A DNA stretch of 64,000 nt from Woronichinia naegeliana WA131 (GCA_025370055.1 CP073041.1:1116001-1180000); one strand, 5' to 3'; shown: positions 28,288 through 38,649, counted from the first letter of the stretch. Program-made: numbers and translations. The notes: generated by a model not told the origin, from the letters alone.

Positions 28288-29379
28288 TTAATGTCCGTAA
28301 ACCGATTGATAATAATGCTTATGTTCTTCAGATAATAACGGCTGCCACCAGTCCTGATAACTTAAATACCACTGAATTGTTTTGCGTAAACCCTGTTCAA
28401 CAGTTTGCTGGGGAACCCAACCCAATTCCGTGCGAATTTTAGTGGCATCGATCGCATAACGACGGTCATGGCCCAGGCGATCTTTGACAAAAGTAATTAA
28501 TTGTTGGCTAGGTTTAACGGGTAAGGTGGGAGCCAACTCATCCATTAAGTCACAAAGTAAATGAACTAAGTCTAAATTTTTAACTTCATTATTGCCGCCA
28601 ATATTATAGGTTTCGCCTGGTTTACCCTTCTGCAAAACCAAATCTAGAGCCTGACAATGATCCTCTACATAGAGCCAATCCCGCACATTTTGTCCATCCC
28701 CATAAACGGGTAACGGCTTGCCTAAAAGCAGATTAATACACATCAAGGGAATCAGTTTTTCAGGAAAATGATAGGGGCCATAATTATTGGAACAATTAGT
28801 AATTAGGGTTGGCATTCCATAGGTGTGAAAATAGGCTCTGGCTAAGTGATCACTGCCTGCCTTTGAGGCTGAATAGGGACTGTTGGGAGCATAGGGTGTG
28901 GTTTCGGTAAAGGCGGGATCTTCCGGGCCTAAGCTGCCATAAACTTCATCGGTAGAAACGTGCAGAAAACGAAAATGATCCGGTTGTCCTGCGGTTAACC
29001 AATGCTGTCGAAAACTTTCCAATAAGGTAAAAGTTCCCACTACGTTGGTTTGTACAAAAGCATCAGGGCCAAGAATGGAGCGATCTACGTGGGATTCGGC
29101 GGCAAAATGGGCAACAAAATCAATGTTTTCAGTTTGTAATAATTGATCAATTAAGGAGCGATCGCCGATATTGCCTTGAACAAAACGAAAATTTTCTAAG
29201 GATTCTAAAGGAGCTAAAGTTTGTCGATTACCCGCATAGGTCAGAGCATCTAAAACAATGACGCGATCCTGGGGATAATTGCGACACCAATGGTAGACAA
29301 AATTGGAGCCAATAAAACCCGCTCCTCCCGTGATTAAAATATGCCGTAATTGCCCTAAACTTTCTTGTTCTGTCATCAT
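28288..29379 (-). CDS. rfbB: dTDP-glucose 4,6-dehydratase
   Basis: Second step of dTDP-rhamnose-type sugar synthesis. It is a short-chain dehydrogenase of about 363 residues. NAD-binding is at [12 protein letters not shown], the catalytic triad part at STDEVYGSL (aspartate-glutamate pair), and the YxxxK motif at [11 protein letters not shown]. The substrate-binding stretch [17 protein letters not shown] is conserved. The start is an ATG overlapping the rfbA stop as TGATG, with GAGG just upstream, so the two genes are translationally coupled. Confidence 0.95.
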   Translation of the reverse strand: MMTEQESLGQLRHILITGGAGFIGSNFVYHWCRNYPQDRVIVLDALTYAGNRQTLAPLESLENFRFVQGNIGDRSLIDQLLQTENIDFVAHFAAESHVDRSILGPDAFVQTNVVGTFTLLESFRQHWLTAGQPDHFRFLHVSTDEVYGSLGPEDPAFTETTPYAPNSPYSASKAGSDHLARAYFHTYGMPTLITNCSNNYGPYHFPEKLIPLMCINLLLGKPLPVYGDGQNVRDWLYVEDHCQALDLVLQKGKPGETYNIGGNNEVKNLDLVHLLCDLMDELAPTLPVKPSQQLITFVKDRLGHDRRYAIDATKIRTELGWVPQQTVEQGLRKTIQWYLSYQDWWQPLLSEEHKHYYQSVYGH

Positions 29380-30449
29380 CAAACCTCAATTTGGGAGTCA
29401 TCACCAATTAGAAATCGTAAGGCTTTGGGAAGCTGGGGGGCAACCGTTAATTTGGCCCGTTGACCAATCACACTATCGACAATCCGTTGCTGAATCCCTA
29501 AGATCTGAGCCTGTTGTAAAACCACACAATGTTCTAAATCAGCTTCTTGAAGTTTAACGCCATCGGCAATACTGGTATAGGGGCCAATAAACGTATTTTC
29601 AATGTGACAATCTTTACCGATAATCACCGGCCCACGAATAGTACTGTTAATGATTTGGGTATTGGCGGCGATCGCGACCCGTCCTGTAATTTGACTGGTT
29701 TCGTCGATCTGACCCTGAATTTGCTTTTCTAAGAGAGTATCGAGAATAATGCGATTGGCCTCTAAGAGATCATCTTTTTTCCCCGTATCTAGCCACCAAC
29801 CCTGAAGTTGTCGCGCTTCAACCCGTTTTTGATCCGTCAGTAGAGCCTGGATCGCATCGGTGATTTCTAATTCTCCTCTAGGGGAAGGTTGAATGGCATC
29901 GATCGCCCCATGAATAGACGGTGCAAAAAAGTAGAGACCGACTAAGGCTAAATTAGAGGGAGGAACTTTCGGTTTTTCCACGAGGGCTAATACTCGACCT
30001 TGTTCATCCACCGTCGCCACCCCAAAAGCCGAGGGATTGGCAACCTTACGCAGTAGGATCAGGGCATCTAAATGATGTTGCTGGAATGTCTCTAAAAAGC
30101 CCTCTAAGCTGTCCTGAATGAGGTTATCCCCTAAATACATGACAAAGGGAGAATCCCCTAAAAAGGGTCGGGCAATTTTCACCGCATGAGCCAATCCCGC
30201 CGCCTGCTCCTGCAAAATATAGGTAATCTTCGCCCCAAAGCGATCGCCATTTCCCGTTTTAGCTTGAACTTCTTGACCTGTCTCAGGACTGATAATAATA
30301 CCAATATCGGTAATACCCGCCGCCACAATGGACTGAATTCCATACCAAAGAATCGGCTGATTAGCCACCGGAACTAGTTGCTTGGCCCCTGTATAGGTAA
30401 GAGGACGCAAGCGAGTGCCTTTACCACCGGAAAGGATCAGTGCCTTCAT
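29379..30449 (-). CDS. rfbA: Glucose-1-phosphate thymidylyltransferase (long form)
   Basis: Makes dTDP-glucose, the substrate of the next gene. It has about 356 residues, starting with the nucleotidyltransferase signature [13 protein letters not shown] and the catalytic region ALVEKP. It has a C-terminal left-handed beta-helix ([20 protein letters not shown]), which makes it the long type found in actinobacteria, archaea and cyanobacteria rather than the short RmlA. I start it at ATG 30449 (MKALILSGG); another ATG lies five codons upstream at 30464. First gene of the rfbA-rfbB pair. Confidence 0.92.
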   Translation of the reverse strand: MKALILSGGKGTRLRPLTYTGAKQLVPVANQPILWYGIQSIVAAGITDIGIIISPETGQEVQAKTGNGDRFGAKITYILQEQAAGLAHAVKIARPFLGDSPFVMYLGDNLIQDSLEGFLETFQQHHLDALILLRKVANPSAFGVATVDEQGRVLALVEKPKVPPSNLALVGLYFFAPSIHGAIDAIQPSPRGELEITDAIQALLTDQKRVEARQLQGWWLDTGKKDDLLEANRIILDTLLEKQIQGQIDETSQITGRVAIAANTQIINSTIRGPVIIGKDCHIENTFIGPYTSIADGVKLQEADLEHCVVLQQAQILGIQQRIVDSVIGQRAKLTVAPQLPKALRFLIGDDSQIEV

Positions 30450-30521
30450 AAGGTCTGCGAGCATATTGAATATTTCCCCATCGTAGCGGTTTCAGACCAT
30501 CCTTGTCACCCAAGTCTTTAA

Positions 30522-30932
30522 ATGGCGATTAGGGGGATCGAAATTAATAATGGCAATAACCTTATTACCGGTGGTACTGGCGTAGATAGTCTTACTGGTG
30601 GTACTGGCAATGACACAATTAGTGGTATGGCGGGTCATCGGAACGGCTGCTATCCAACAGCAAAAATAAATTTGGAACGATTTTGCGTCGTTTCAGCGAT
30701 CACTCCAATTGTTAAGAATTGTACAACCCTCTTGTTATAAGGCTTTTTATGTCATGAAACCCTAAATTTAGAATTGTTGGCTATCCAAGGAACTGGTCAG
30801 TTTATCTATAACAGTAGTCTAGGGAAACTCCTATTTGATGCGGATGGTACGGGTGTAGGGGCGGCTGTTCAGATTGCCTTTTTTACAGTCAAGCCTGTTT
30901 TGACCACATCTTGCTTTACTGTTATTGCCTAA
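30522..30932 (+). pseudogene. RTX-type calcium-binding repeat protein, remnant
   Basis: The first part reads INNGNNLITGGTGVDSL and TGGTGNDTISGMAG, matching the GGxGxDxL calcium-binding nonapeptides. After an inserted MITE (30658-30779), the reading continues as GQFIYNSSLG, KLLFDADGTG and QIAFFTVKP to a stop at 30930-30932. That is the usual C-terminal module of cyanobacterial RTX proteins. The two parts are not in the same frame even with the MITE removed, so further damage exists. Most of the protein is gone. Confidence 0.75.
30658..30779 (+). repeat. 122-bp MITE, complete copy A
   Basis: Imperfect inverted ends CAGCAAAAATAAATTTGG and CAACAATTCTAAATTTAG (13 of 18 identical), flanked by the perfect 9-bp duplication GCTATCCAA (30649-30657 and 30780-30788). 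It is inserted in the RTX remnant. There is no open frame. Confidence 0.92.
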
Positions 30933-30945
30933 AGCCCTCTTCTTA

Positions 30946-31557
30946 CTACAGCTTTGGGTGAATAACTAAATGACGATCGCCGTCAAAACTAATACGACCT
31001 TTAATTTGCAGATCTCCCAGGAGGCGAGTAATGGTTACTCTTGTTGTTCCAATGGCATTTGCCAACATCTGATGGGTGAGTCGTACTGATATACGGATTC
31101 CCTCTGCGATCGGTTGGCCCATTTCCTGGGAAAGGAGTTTCAGTAATTCCTCTAGACGTTCATCCACCCGTTTTAAGCCGGCGATCGCCAAGAGGGTTTC
31201 GGTTTGATGCAGACGACGCACCACTTGAGTTAATACCCATTGAGAGAGTTTGGGGGTCGCTTCAATCTCGGCAATAGGATACCAACGCAAATAAACGTCT
31301 GATAGAGCCTTCGCCTGATAGGTTTCCAACTGGGAAAGACTTAACCATAATCCAAAAAAGGTTGACGGATGTGACCACCCCAACAAAATTTCATCCCCAT
31401 TGATTGACAACTGACTCATTTGCACAATGCCACGATACACCTGCCATAGCCCTTCTGCGCTTAAGGGAATGCTGTCACCTCTGTCATAAAAATGGAGCCG
31501 ACGGTTTTCTAAACCATCCTGGGCCAGGAGAGAATCAGAGGGAGAATAGGTCAGCAT
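30946..31557 (-). CDS. Crp/Fnr-family transcriptional regulator
   Basis: About 203 residues from the ATG at 31557; a TTG at 31578 adds seven. The N-terminal cyclic-nucleotide-binding-like barrel (IPLSAEGLWQVYRGIV, ILLGWSHPSTFFG) lacks the classical cAMP phosphate-binding motif. The long dimer helix is around RLHQTETLLAIAGLKRVDERLEELL. The C-terminal helix-turn-helix is LTHQMLANAIGTTRVTITRLLGDL, close to that of NtcA. It may sense a metabolite other than cAMP. It is convergent with nothing and its target is unknown. The amidase gene is divergent, about 210 bases away. Confidence 0.88.
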   Translation of the reverse strand: MLTYSPSDSLLAQDGLENRRLHFYDRGDSIPLSAEGLWQVYRGIVQMSQLSINGDEILLGWSHPSTFFGLWLSLSQLETYQAKALSDVYLRWYPIAEIEATPKLSQWVLTQVVRRLHQTETLLAIAGLKRVDERLEELLKLLSQEMGQPIAEGIRISVRLTHQMLANAIGTTRVTITRLLGDLQIKGRISFDGDRHLVIHPKL

Positions 31558-31644
31558 AGGGGAAGGGACACTGGGCAAGGGAACTTTTGTAACCCAGCAT
31601 ACTTAACCAAGGTAAACCTTTGGTAATCAAAATATTAAATCTTC

Positions 31645-31692
31645 TCCCTATCTCCCCATCTCCCCATCTCCCCATCTCCCCAGTCCTCCCCC
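31645..31692. repeat. Short tandem repeat CTCCCCAT
   Basis: Four to five copies of the octamer TCTCCCCA, then CCCAGTCCTCCCCC, in the divergent spacer between the regulator and the amidase. It is of the same class as the run at 4486-4531. Confidence 0.8.
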
Positions 31693-31768
31693 AAAGAGAT
31701 CGCTTCAAGTTAAACTAAAACCCAATGATCGTGTGGTTTTCTGCGTAAGGACGTGGTTAAGAAAAGAA

Positions 31769-33532
31769 ATGTTTAAAGGGTTTGCACTTATTCCCCTCAG
31801 TCTGGTTTTACTTAGTACCCAGGCAGGTGTCGTGATGGCCCAACCGGAAAAAGCTCTTTTTTTAGCCTATCCCCCCGATCAACATCAAACCACTGCCAAC
31901 CAAATTTTTCTGATCGGTTCTGCCCAACCCGATGCCCCCGTCTTGATTAATCAGCAACCCATTGAGCAAAGTCCCTCTGGTTATTTCGCTGCGATTATAC
32001 CGCTACAGTTAGGGACAAATCAAATTACGCTGCGCTACAAAAATCAAGAGATAAAACGCACGATTATTCGTAATAGCAATACTCCCACGCTGCCGAATGT
32101 TCTGGGCTTTGCTCCCAATTCCCTTGTACCCAATCGCAATATTAGTCGCCTTCCCCAGGAACCCATTTGTTTTAGTGCAGTGGCCCCTAACCCCGCGACA
32201 GTAACGGTACAATTAGGCGGGCAAACCATTAATCTCCAGCCCCAGGATAAAACGGTTCAATTACCTCCCAACAATGCAGTTTTAAATGGCAATAATCAGC
32301 CTATTATTGCACCTGTCACCCAATATCAAGGTTGCGCCAGATTTTCGCAATTGGGGAATTTGGGCAAGCCCACTTTTCAACTGCAAGTCAATGAGCAGAT
32401 GACTACGGCCACAAGTGACGGTACGGTGACGATTCTTGACCCGAATCAATTGGCGGCGATCGCGGTGACGGCAGATCCAGGGGTTGCTCGAACCGGCCCC
32501 ACGACCGATCATTCTCGTTTAACCCCTTTGCCCCAGGGAACCCAAGCCAGTGTGAATGGAACCGAGGGAGAATGGTTGCGATTAGATTATGGAGCCTGGA
32601 TTAACAGTGCAGAAACTAAAGTCTTAGCGGGCCAAGCCCCCCCTCAAAGTCTGATTCGCAGCATTAATTATCGTCCTTTGCCCACTGCAACTGAAATTAT
32701 TTTTCCTCTTCAAGTTCCTGTTCCCATTACCGTTAAACAGGAAGATGATCAATTAAGTTTAATCCTTTATAATACAACTGCCCAAACCGACACGATTCGC
32801 CTGGATAATGATCCCATTATTGAGCGTTTAGACTGGCAACAAATTCAACCGAATCAAATTAAATATACCTTTCATTTTAAATCGAAACAACAATGGGGCT
32901 ATGATTTGCGCTATGAGGGAACGAGTTTAATTCTTTCTCTGCGTTACCCACCAACTTTGAGTCAAGATCCCCAATCTCTTCAGGGTGTTAGCATTTTGTT
33001 AGATCCAGGTCATGGCGGTCAAGAACCGGGCGCGATCGGCCCGAATGGTTATCCAGAGAAGGCAATTAATCTTTTGATTGCTCAAAAATTAGCTCCTTTA
33101 TTGCGGCAACGGGGAGCAACGGTCTATCTTACGCGGGAAACGGATCAGGATGTGTCTTTGCAGGAACGGGTGAGACAAATTAATACCCTCAAACCGGCGA
33201 TCGCGGTTTCTATTCACTATAATTCATTGCCCGATGGCGGTAATCCAATTAAAACAAAGGGATTGAGTGCGTTTTGGTATCAACCCCAAGCCGAAAATTT
33301 AGCAACTTTTTTACAAACCTATTTAGTCAAAAAACTGAATCGTCCTTCCTACGGTATCTATTGGAATAATTTGGCTTTGGCTCGTCCCCATACCACCCCT
33401 TCTGTATTATTAGAATTAGGTTTTATGATTAATCCCCAGGAGTTTGAATGGGTGACAAATTCCCAGGAGCAAGATAAATTGGTTAGGGCTTTAGCTGATG
33501 GTATTACTGCCTGGTTTCATCAGCCGTCCTAA
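31769..33532 (+). CDS. N-acetylmuramoyl-L-alanine amidase with AMIN domain
   Basis: Cleaves the amide bond between muramic acid and the stem peptide, and is used in cell separation or cell-wall remodelling. From the ATG at 31769 there is a signal peptide ([21 protein letters not shown]), then beta-rich repeats, an SH3-like segment ([15 protein letters not shown]), an AMIN domain (about residues 295-385) and the zinc amidase_3 domain. Zinc ligands are visible in [12 protein letters not shown], the glutamate of YPEKAIN and [10 protein letters not shown]; the catalytic glutamate is in LLELGFM. An earlier GTG at 31733 would hide the signal peptide and is less likely. The end overlaps the convergent trpF by 4 bases. 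Confidence 0.93.
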   Translation: MFKGFALIPLSLVLLSTQAGVVMAQPEKALFLAYPPDQHQTTANQIFLIGSAQPDAPVLINQQPIEQSPSGYFAAIIPLQLGTNQITLRYKNQEIKRTIIRNSNTPTLPNVLGFAPNSLVPNRNISRLPQEPICFSAVAPNPATVTVQLGGQTINLQPQDKTVQLPPNNAVLNGNNQPIIAPVTQYQGCARFSQLGNLGKPTFQLQVNEQMTTATSDGTVTILDPNQLAAIAVTADPGVARTGPTTDHSRLTPLPQGTQASVNGTEGEWLRLDYGAWINSAETKVLAGQAPPQSLIRSINYRPLPTATEIIFPLQVPVPITVKQEDDQLSLILYNTTAQTDTIRLDNDPIIERLDWQQIQPNQIKYTFHFKSKQQWGYDLRYEGTSLILSLRYPPTLSQDPQSLQGVSILLDPGHGGQEPGAIGPNGYPEKAINLLIAQKLAPLLRQRGATVYLTRETDQDVSLQERVRQINTLKPAIAVSIHYNSLPDGGNPIKTKGLSAFWYQPQAENLATFLQTYLVKKLNRPSYGIYWNNLALARPHTTPSVLLELGFMINPQEFEWVTNSQEQDKLVRALADGITAWFHQPS

Positions 33533-34179
33533 GGCCAAATTCCCTGAAGTTTTTCCAAAAGTAGTTTGACTTTTTCTAGATCCTTATCGGCCGGCGATCG
33601 CTCTACTCCACTGGAAAGATCAATCCCATCAGGGTTTAGATAACTTAAGGCTATTAAAACATTCTCTGGGGTTAACCCCCCCGCCAATAGCCAGGGAATA
33701 GGGGCGCGAAAGTGGCTTAAGCTATCCCAGGGCAAGGTTTGACCAGTACCGCCCAATTGTTGGGGATGGTAAGCATCCAGTAACAAGGTATCTACTACGG
33801 TAAAATAATTCTCTGCTTGAACTAATGCGGCTGCATTTTCAATTCGTAAGGCTTTGATGATTTCCTGTTGGGGCATGGCCCTTTTAACGGCTTGGCAAAA
33901 CTCAGGAGGTTCCAGCCCATGCAGTTGAATCCCTATTAAACCGGTGTCTCTCACCACTTGCTCAATCATTGCCAAACTGCTATTGGCAAATACTCCAATA
34001 CTTTCGATGCCTGGGGGTAAAATCGCTAAAACTTGACTGATCTGATCTGGCGTAACATAGCGGGGAGAACTGGGGACACAGATAAAACCCAGGGTCTTAA
34101 TTCCTAAAGCGGCGATCGCTTTTCCCTGCTCTGGCTGACGAATACCACAGATTTTTACCCTTTCTAGCTGGCGATCCAT
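33529..34179 (-). CDS. trpF: Phosphoribosylanthranilate isomerase
   Basis: Third step of tryptophan synthesis from anthranilate, a TIM barrel of 216 residues. The general base cysteine is in [12 protein letters not shown], near the N-terminus. The catalytic aspartate is in [16 protein letters not shown], and the phosphate-binding loops are in [11 protein letters not shown] and [12 protein letters not shown]. It stands alone, with no other trp genes adjacent, as is usual in cyanobacteria. It converges on the amidase gene with a 4-base overlap. Confidence 0.95.
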   Translation of the reverse strand: MDRQLERVKICGIRQPEQGKAIAALGIKTLGFICVPSSPRYVTPDQISQVLAILPPGIESIGVFANSSLAMIEQVVRDTGLIGIQLHGLEPPEFCQAVKRAMPQQEIIKALRIENAAALVQAENYFTVVDTLLLDAYHPQQLGGTGQTLPWDSLSHFRAPIPWLLAGGLTPENVLIALSYLNPDGIDLSSGVERSPADKDLEKVKLLLEKLQGIWP

Positions 34180-34286
34180 GCTTTGACCATACCCTAAATG
34201 TTAAGTATTCAAACGAAATTTCATTTCTGGGGTAATAGATTTTTATAATCCTTAGTGTTTGTTACAAAGTTTATCAACTCAGGATA

Positions 34287-34568
34287 ATGAGCTTCATGAA
34301 TAACCTGTTTTTAATCTTAGCCCAAACCACTCCAACCACGACCAGTTGGAATCTATCGGTTGGCATTATCATGTCATTGTGCAATGTTTTTGCCTTTATC
34401 ATTGGCTATTTTGCCATTCAAAAGACTGGCCAAGGCCAAGGACTCCCCCTACCCCAATTGGCCTCGAAAAAGACCTTTGGTTTGCCTGAACTACTCGCAA
34501 CCATGAGTTTTGGCCATATTCTGGGGGCAGGAATAGTACTAGGATTGTCCAGTGGCGGTATTCTCTAA
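34287..34568 (+). CDS. psaK: Photosystem I reaction centre subunit PsaK
   Basis: Peripheral two-helix subunit of photosystem I, 93 residues. There is a short N-terminal part, helix 1 (VGIIMSLCNVFAFIIGYFAIQ), a positively charged loop, FGLPELLATMSFGHILGAG, and helix 2 continuing to GIVLGLSSGGIL. The length and the FGLPELLA motif are diagnostic. A weak hairpin (GGAGGAG paired with CTCCTCC, 34593-34625) follows the stop and may be a terminator. Monocistronic. Confidence 0.95.
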   Translation: MSFMNNLFLILAQTTPTTTSWNLSVGIIMSLCNVFAFIIGYFAIQKTGQGQGLPLPQLASKKTFGLPELLATMSFGHILGAGIVLGLSSGGIL

Positions 34569-34670
34569 GGGGAAATATTCACCCTAAGAACGGGAGGAGC
34601 GGACTGAAAAGAGGGCTACTCCTCCTTGGTAAACCTTAGATCAGGTCAAATCAAGAGATTTAGAATTAAC

Positions 34671-34791
34671 AGCAAAAATAAATTTGGAACGGTTTTGCGT
34701 CGTTTCAGCGATCACTGTCATTGTTAAGAATTGTACAACCCTCTTGTTATAAGGCTTTTTATGTCATGAAACCCTAAATTTAGAATTACTG
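34671..34791 (+). repeat. 122-bp MITE, complete copy B
   Basis: A 121-bp copy, nearly identical to 30658-30779, flanked by the perfect 9-bp duplication TAGAATTAA (34662-34670 and 34792-34800). It lies in the spacer between psaK and the FHA gene. Confidence 0.92.
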
Positions 34792-34986
34792 TAGAATTAA
34801 AGACTTTAAACTTCAAAGAAAAAGTAAGATTATAATAAGATACTCTTTTTTGCAAATCTAATGTCGGTGATTACTCTGACTTTATTGCTTCCGGGCAAAA
34901 CTGTTCCTGTCCAAAGTTGGACGTTTGAAACCGAGTCGGTGGTTCGGGTTGGACGGGCCGCAGACAGTGATGTGGTTCTCTACAGT

Positions 34987-36435
34987 CATTGGTGTCAACT
35001 TAAGCCAAAATGCCTACTCACAAAAGATTAGCCTAAAAGCAGGCGGAAGTAAGAGTAGGCTGAAAAAAAGGTTAGTATATAAAAAAGTGAGCAAAAAACA
35101 AATGGCAAGACAACATCCTCGGAGAAAAGGAAACCCAGACTTACGTCGTAAGACAAATCAGCCAGGGGTAGAAATCCCTGAAATAACAAAAGAGTTGTTT
35201 GAATTACTAGAACCCACAATGTTTACACCATTAAAATATTTACAGGGAACTCATGAGAAAATGATGAGAGATAGGGTATTAAATTTACCAGTAATGGTGG
35301 CATTAGTGTTAAGTATAGTGTATCGTCAAATAGCGGGTATAAGTGAAGCGGTAAGACTGTTAGAGGAAGAGGGATTGCTATGGGTAGCATCATTAAAAGT
35401 AAGCAAACAGGCAGTATCAAAAAGAATGATGAATGTGCCAGCCGAAATATTTGCAATATTACTAAAAGGAGTGTTAGAAAAAGCAGCCGAAAAAGGGAAG
35501 AAGCTCCAAGTAGGAGAAAAATGGGAAAAAATAAGAGAAAAGTTTAGTGCAGTGTGGATAGCAGATGGCTCAACGCTAGAGCAGATAAGGAAAAATATGA
35601 AAATAAGTAAAGAAGAAAAGAGTAAATTGGGGGGTAAAATAATGATGGTAGTGGAAGCCTTTACCCAAAGACCCGTTACTTTATGGTACACAGAAAATGA
35701 TAAATCAAATGATAAAATATGGTGTGAAGAATTGGCAGCTAAATTACCAGAAAATGGTTTAATTCTTGTAGATATGGGATTTTTTAGCTTTGTGTGGTTT
35801 GATTTGTTAACAGAAGCTAAAAAGTTTTTTCTAACCAGATTTAGAGCGGGTACATCTTACAAAACCAAACAAGTATTGTCTCAAGGTAGTCATTACAGAG
35901 ATGAGATTATCATTATGGGAAATTACCGTTCTAATCCTTGCAAGCATCCGGTGAGATTAGTCTCAGTATTATGGGGAACAATCTGGTATCAGTATTTAAC
36001 AAATGTGTTGTCTCCCGAACAACTGTCCGCCGAAGAGGTCTGTGATTTATATCGAAGACGATGGACAATCGAAGAAGCCTTTTTATTAACGAAAAGACTT
36101 TTAGGACTAGCCTATTTATGGGTAGGGAATAAGAATGGTGTCCAAATCCAGATTATTTGCACTTTGATTTTCTATACGGTCTTAAATCAATTGGTAGGGG
36201 AAGTGGCGATTGCTCTAAATCAACCGAAAGAAAAAATCTCAGTAGAGATGGTGTTTCGGAGTCTATACTATGTAGCGAAGGCTATTGCTAGAGGAGAAAA
36301 GCCTGATACAGTAACCTATCTGGCTGAACGTGCTAAGTTATTTGGTTTGGTCAAAGCTGAGAGAAAGCGACATCGAGAAAAGGCCGCTCTCAATCAACAA
36401 ATTTGGGAACCCATTCCTTTAAGTTGACACGGATG
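34987..36435 (+). mobile_element. IS4-family element, copy 2 (uninterrupted)
   Basis: 1449 bp, starting CATTGGTGTCAACTTAAG and ending TTAAGTTGACACGGATG, flanked by the perfect 9-bp duplication CTCTACAGT (34978-34986 and 36436-36444). It is the only copy of four in the window without a nested insertion and with a full transposase frame. Likely the active form. Confidence 0.95.
35087..36427 (+). CDS. IS4-family transposase, intact
   Basis: 446 residues from GTG 35087; an ATG lies five codons downstream. There is a basic N-terminus (MARQHPRRKGNPDLRRK). In the DDE domain, VWIADGSTLEQI holds the first aspartate, LILVDMGFFSFVWFD the second, and YRRRWTIEEAFLLTKRLLG has the Y-2-R-3-E signature with the glutamate. 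The serine in ADGST is a stop codon in the other three copies. The frame stays open upstream into the FHA gene, which is accidental. Confidence 0.93.
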   Translation: MSKKQMARQHPRRKGNPDLRRKTNQPGVEIPEITKELFELLEPTMFTPLKYLQGTHEKMMRDRVLNLPVMVALVLSIVYRQIAGISEAVRLLEEEGLLWVASLKVSKQAVSKRMMNVPAEIFAILLKGVLEKAAEKGKKLQVGEKWEKIREKFSAVWIADGSTLEQIRKNMKISKEEKSKLGGKIMMVVEAFTQRPVTLWYTENDKSNDKIWCEELAAKLPENGLILVDMGFFSFVWFDLLTEAKKFFLTRFRAGTSYKTKQVLSQGSHYRDEIIIMGNYRSNPCKHPVRLVSVLWGTIWYQYLTNVLSPEQLSAEEVCDLYRRRWTIEEAFLLTKRLLGLAYLWVGNKNGVQIQIICTLIFYTVLNQLVGEVAIALNQPKEKISVEMVFRSLYYVAKAIARGEKPDTVTYLAERAKLFGLVKAERKRHREKAALNQQIWEPIPLS

Positions 36436-36735
36436 CTCTACAGTGCGGTGGTTTCTCGTCACCATCTTGAAATTCGACAGGTTGAGGCAGGATGGGAAGT
36501 GGTGAACCTGGGGGCCAATGGAGCCTATATTAATGGAGAAGCGATCGCCAAAATTACGGTACAAGATGGCATGATTATCCGTCTGGCCAGTTCTGTCCCA
36601 AAAATTCAAATTCATATCGAGCCACAGGTTGCTCCCACAAAACAAAAAACGATGAAATTGCAGCCGCCTCAGCCCACAACACCCATTGAGGCTTCTCATG
36701 ATCCGACCAAAGAAACGGTCGTCAATTAAGCACAA

Positions 36736-37554
36736 TCAGTTTTTTCGTCCTAGTTGAATGAGAGAGGTCTGGGTTAGTTCTCTAATCGTTTCTAAAGCGG
36801 GGGTAGGAGTCGTTAATCCCATTTTTAACCAGAGCAAATATTCAATATTGCCGGCCGGGCCAGGTAGGGGGGAGGCAGTCAGGCCGCCAAAATGCCAACC
36901 AAATTGTTGAGCCGTTAATAAAACTTTGGCGATCGCCTCGGCTTGATCCTGAGCATTACGAACCACCCCATTTTTACCCACCTTGGCTCGCCCAACCTCA
37001 AATTGCGGCTTAATCAGTAAGACCACTTCTCTAGGGGGAATCAGTAGTTGCCAGAGAGGTTCCAATACCTGGGTGAGAGAAATAAAGGAAAGATCCATCA
37101 CCCCAAAATCTGCCGGAGTTTGCTCTCCATAGAGTTTTTCCAGGGTTAAATGACGAAAATTAGTTCTTTCTTTAAGAATGACTCGCGGATCCTGTCTTAA
37201 TTTCCAAGCGACTTGTCCATAGCCCACATCGACTCCATAGACCTGGGCTGCTCCAGCTTGCAGTAAACAGTCGGTAAAGCCCCCCGTTGAAATGCCGCCA
37301 TCTAGACAAATGCGATCGCGGACAGTGATGGGAAATGCCTGGAGAGCCTGGGCTAGTTTTTCCCCACCGCGTGACACATAGGGAGGTTTTTCGGCGATTT
37401 CTAAGGTGGCAGTGAGATCAATTTCAGTCCCTGGTTTATCAATGATTTGTTGATTGACCCTAACTTCCCCTGCCCGAATTAACCGTTGCGCGATCGCCCG
37501 TGATTCACAGAGATGACGGTCAACGAGGAGGAGATCGAGGCGTTGTTTAGGCAA
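36736..37554 (-). CDS. tlyA: TlyA-family rRNA 2'-O-methyltransferase (S4 plus FtsJ domains)
   Basis: Predicted to methylate ribosomal RNA; historically annotated as haemolysin A. It has 272 residues. The S4 RNA-binding domain is at residues 1-65 (QRLDLLLVDRHLCESRA, IRAGEVRVN). The methyltransferase domain has the SAM site LDGGISTGGFTDCLLQ, then VYGVDVGYGQ and the catalytic region LIKPQFEVGR. It starts with TTG 37554, supported by the exact alignment of the S4 domain with the start. A CCCCAGT-type repeat lies between it and ddl. Confidence 0.92.
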   Translation of the reverse strand: MPKQRLDLLLVDRHLCESRAIAQRLIRAGEVRVNQQIIDKPGTEIDLTATLEIAEKPPYVSRGGEKLAQALQAFPITVRDRICLDGGISTGGFTDCLLQAGAAQVYGVDVGYGQVAWKLRQDPRVILKERTNFRHLTLEKLYGEQTPADFGVMDLSFISLTQVLEPLWQLLIPPREVVLLIKPQFEVGRAKVGKNGVVRNAQDQAEAIAKVLLTAQQFGWHFGGLTASPLPGPAGNIEYLLWLKMGLTTPTPALETIRELTQTSLIQLGRKN

Positions 37555-37560
37555 AGTAGT

Positions 37561-37593
37561 GAGACTGGGAGAGGGGGAGACTGGGGGAGAGAG
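37561..37593. repeat. Short tandem repeat GAGACTGGG
   Basis: GAGACTGGGAGAGGGGGAGACTGGGGG fills the tlyA-ddl gap. It is the same class as 4486-4531. Confidence 0.75.
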
Positions 37594-38649
37594 TTAGGCG
37601 CGTTCTAGGGCGAGTTGGATGAGGCGATCGACTAATTCGGGGAAAGCAATGCCACTGGCCAACCAGAGTTGGGGATACATACTGAAAGCTGTAAAGCCTG
37701 GTAGGGTATTAATTTCGTTGATCACTAAATTGCCACTGTCTTCCTGATAGAAAAAGTCGATTCGACTTAAGCCCGCCGCATCTACCGCCTTAAAGGCTTT
37801 AATGGCCATTGCTTGGATTTGACTCACGATTTGCTCTGGTAACTGAGCCGGAATATGAAGTTGAGCGCGACCATCGGTATATTTGGTCTCGTAGTCATAA
37901 AAGTCGCTGTCGTAGGTAATTTCGCCAATGACGGAAGCTTGGGGCTGATCGTTGCCTAAAATGGCACATTCCACTTCTCGAATATTGGCAATACCGGCTT
38001 CGACGATAATACGACGGTCATAGCTGGCGGCACTGTCCAGGGCGGCTTCTAATTCACTGCGCGAACGAACTTTGGCAATGCCCACAGAAGATCCTAAATT
38101 GGCTGGTTTTACAAAGCAGGGATAACCGAGTTTTTCTTCAATTTGATCACATAATTCGGGAAAAACACAAGGATTTGACCAAATTTCGCTCCGTTCCACG
38201 GCCACATAATCCACCTGGGGCAAACCGGCTTGAGCAAAGGCCATTTTCATCGCTAACTTATCCATGCCCACACAGGAACCAAGAACATTACTACCGACAA
38301 AGGGAACTTGCATCAGGGAGAGTAGGCCTTGAATGGTTCCATCTTCACCGTTTGGGCCATGGAGAATGGGAAACCACACATCTATCTCGGCAACAGGGGC
38401 TGGAAATTGCCAAAGGTTAGCACGTTGAATGTCTTGATCGGCAAGGGGTTTGCCTGTGTTTAGGATCTGAGCCGCGATCGCGGGTTCTGTCCAAGCCCCA
38501 TTTTTCTGAATATAAAAAGGAATGACTTCGTACTTACTCAGATTTTCTGCCTGTTGAAGGGCCTGTTGGATAGTCCGTGCTGAATTAATCGAGACTTCAT
38601 GTTCTCCAGAACGTCCACCAAAGAGCAAGCCAACCCGTAACTTTGTCAT
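37594..38649 (-). CDS. ddl: D-alanine--D-alanine ligase
   Basis: ATP-grasp ligase making the D-Ala-D-Ala end of the peptidoglycan stem from the product of alanine racemase. It has 351 residues. The N-terminal motif is [14 protein letters not shown], and [14 protein letters not shown] is the substrate loop. ATP-binding elements are [19 protein letters not shown] and SRIDFFYQ; Mg-binding is in [12 protein letters not shown]. It lies in the same direction as tlyA and may be co-transcribed. Confidence 0.96.
   Translation of the reverse strand: MTKLRVGLLFGGRSGEHEVSINSARTIQQALQQAENLSKYEVIPFYIQKNGAWTEPAIAAQILNTGKPLADQDIQRANLWQFPAPVAEIDVWFPILHGPNGEDGTIQGLLSLMQVPFVGSNVLGSCVGMDKLAMKMAFAQAGLPQVDYVAVERSEIWSNPCVFPELCDQIEEKLGYPCFVKPANLGSSVGIAKVRSRSELEAALDSAASYDRRIIVEAGIANIREVECAILGNDQPQASVIGEITYDSDFYDYETKYTDGRAQLHIPAQLPEQIVSQIQAMAIKAFKAVDAAGLSRIDFFYQEDSGNLVINEINTLPGFTAFSMYPQLWLASGIAFPELVDRLIQLALERA

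Larger units (their letters stand above)
34861..36729 (+). pseudogene. FHA-domain protein, interrupted by an IS4-family element
   Basis: Forkhead-associated domains bind phosphothreonine. The 5' part (34861-34986) encodes MSVITLTLLLPGKTVPVQSW and VVRVGRAADSDVVLYS. The 3' part (36445-36729) continues with AVVSRHHLEI, NLGANGAYINGEAI and a proline- and threonine-rich tail. Removing the element and one copy of the duplication CTCTACAGT restores one frame of about 139 residues with the conserved GR, SRHH and NG motifs. The gene is disrupted now but otherwise undamaged. Confidence 0.88.

Noticed and set aside
34925-36427. 500-residue fusion of FHA and transposase
   Set aside because: The extra N-terminus is out of frame with the FHA gene and comes from accidental openness across the insertion point.
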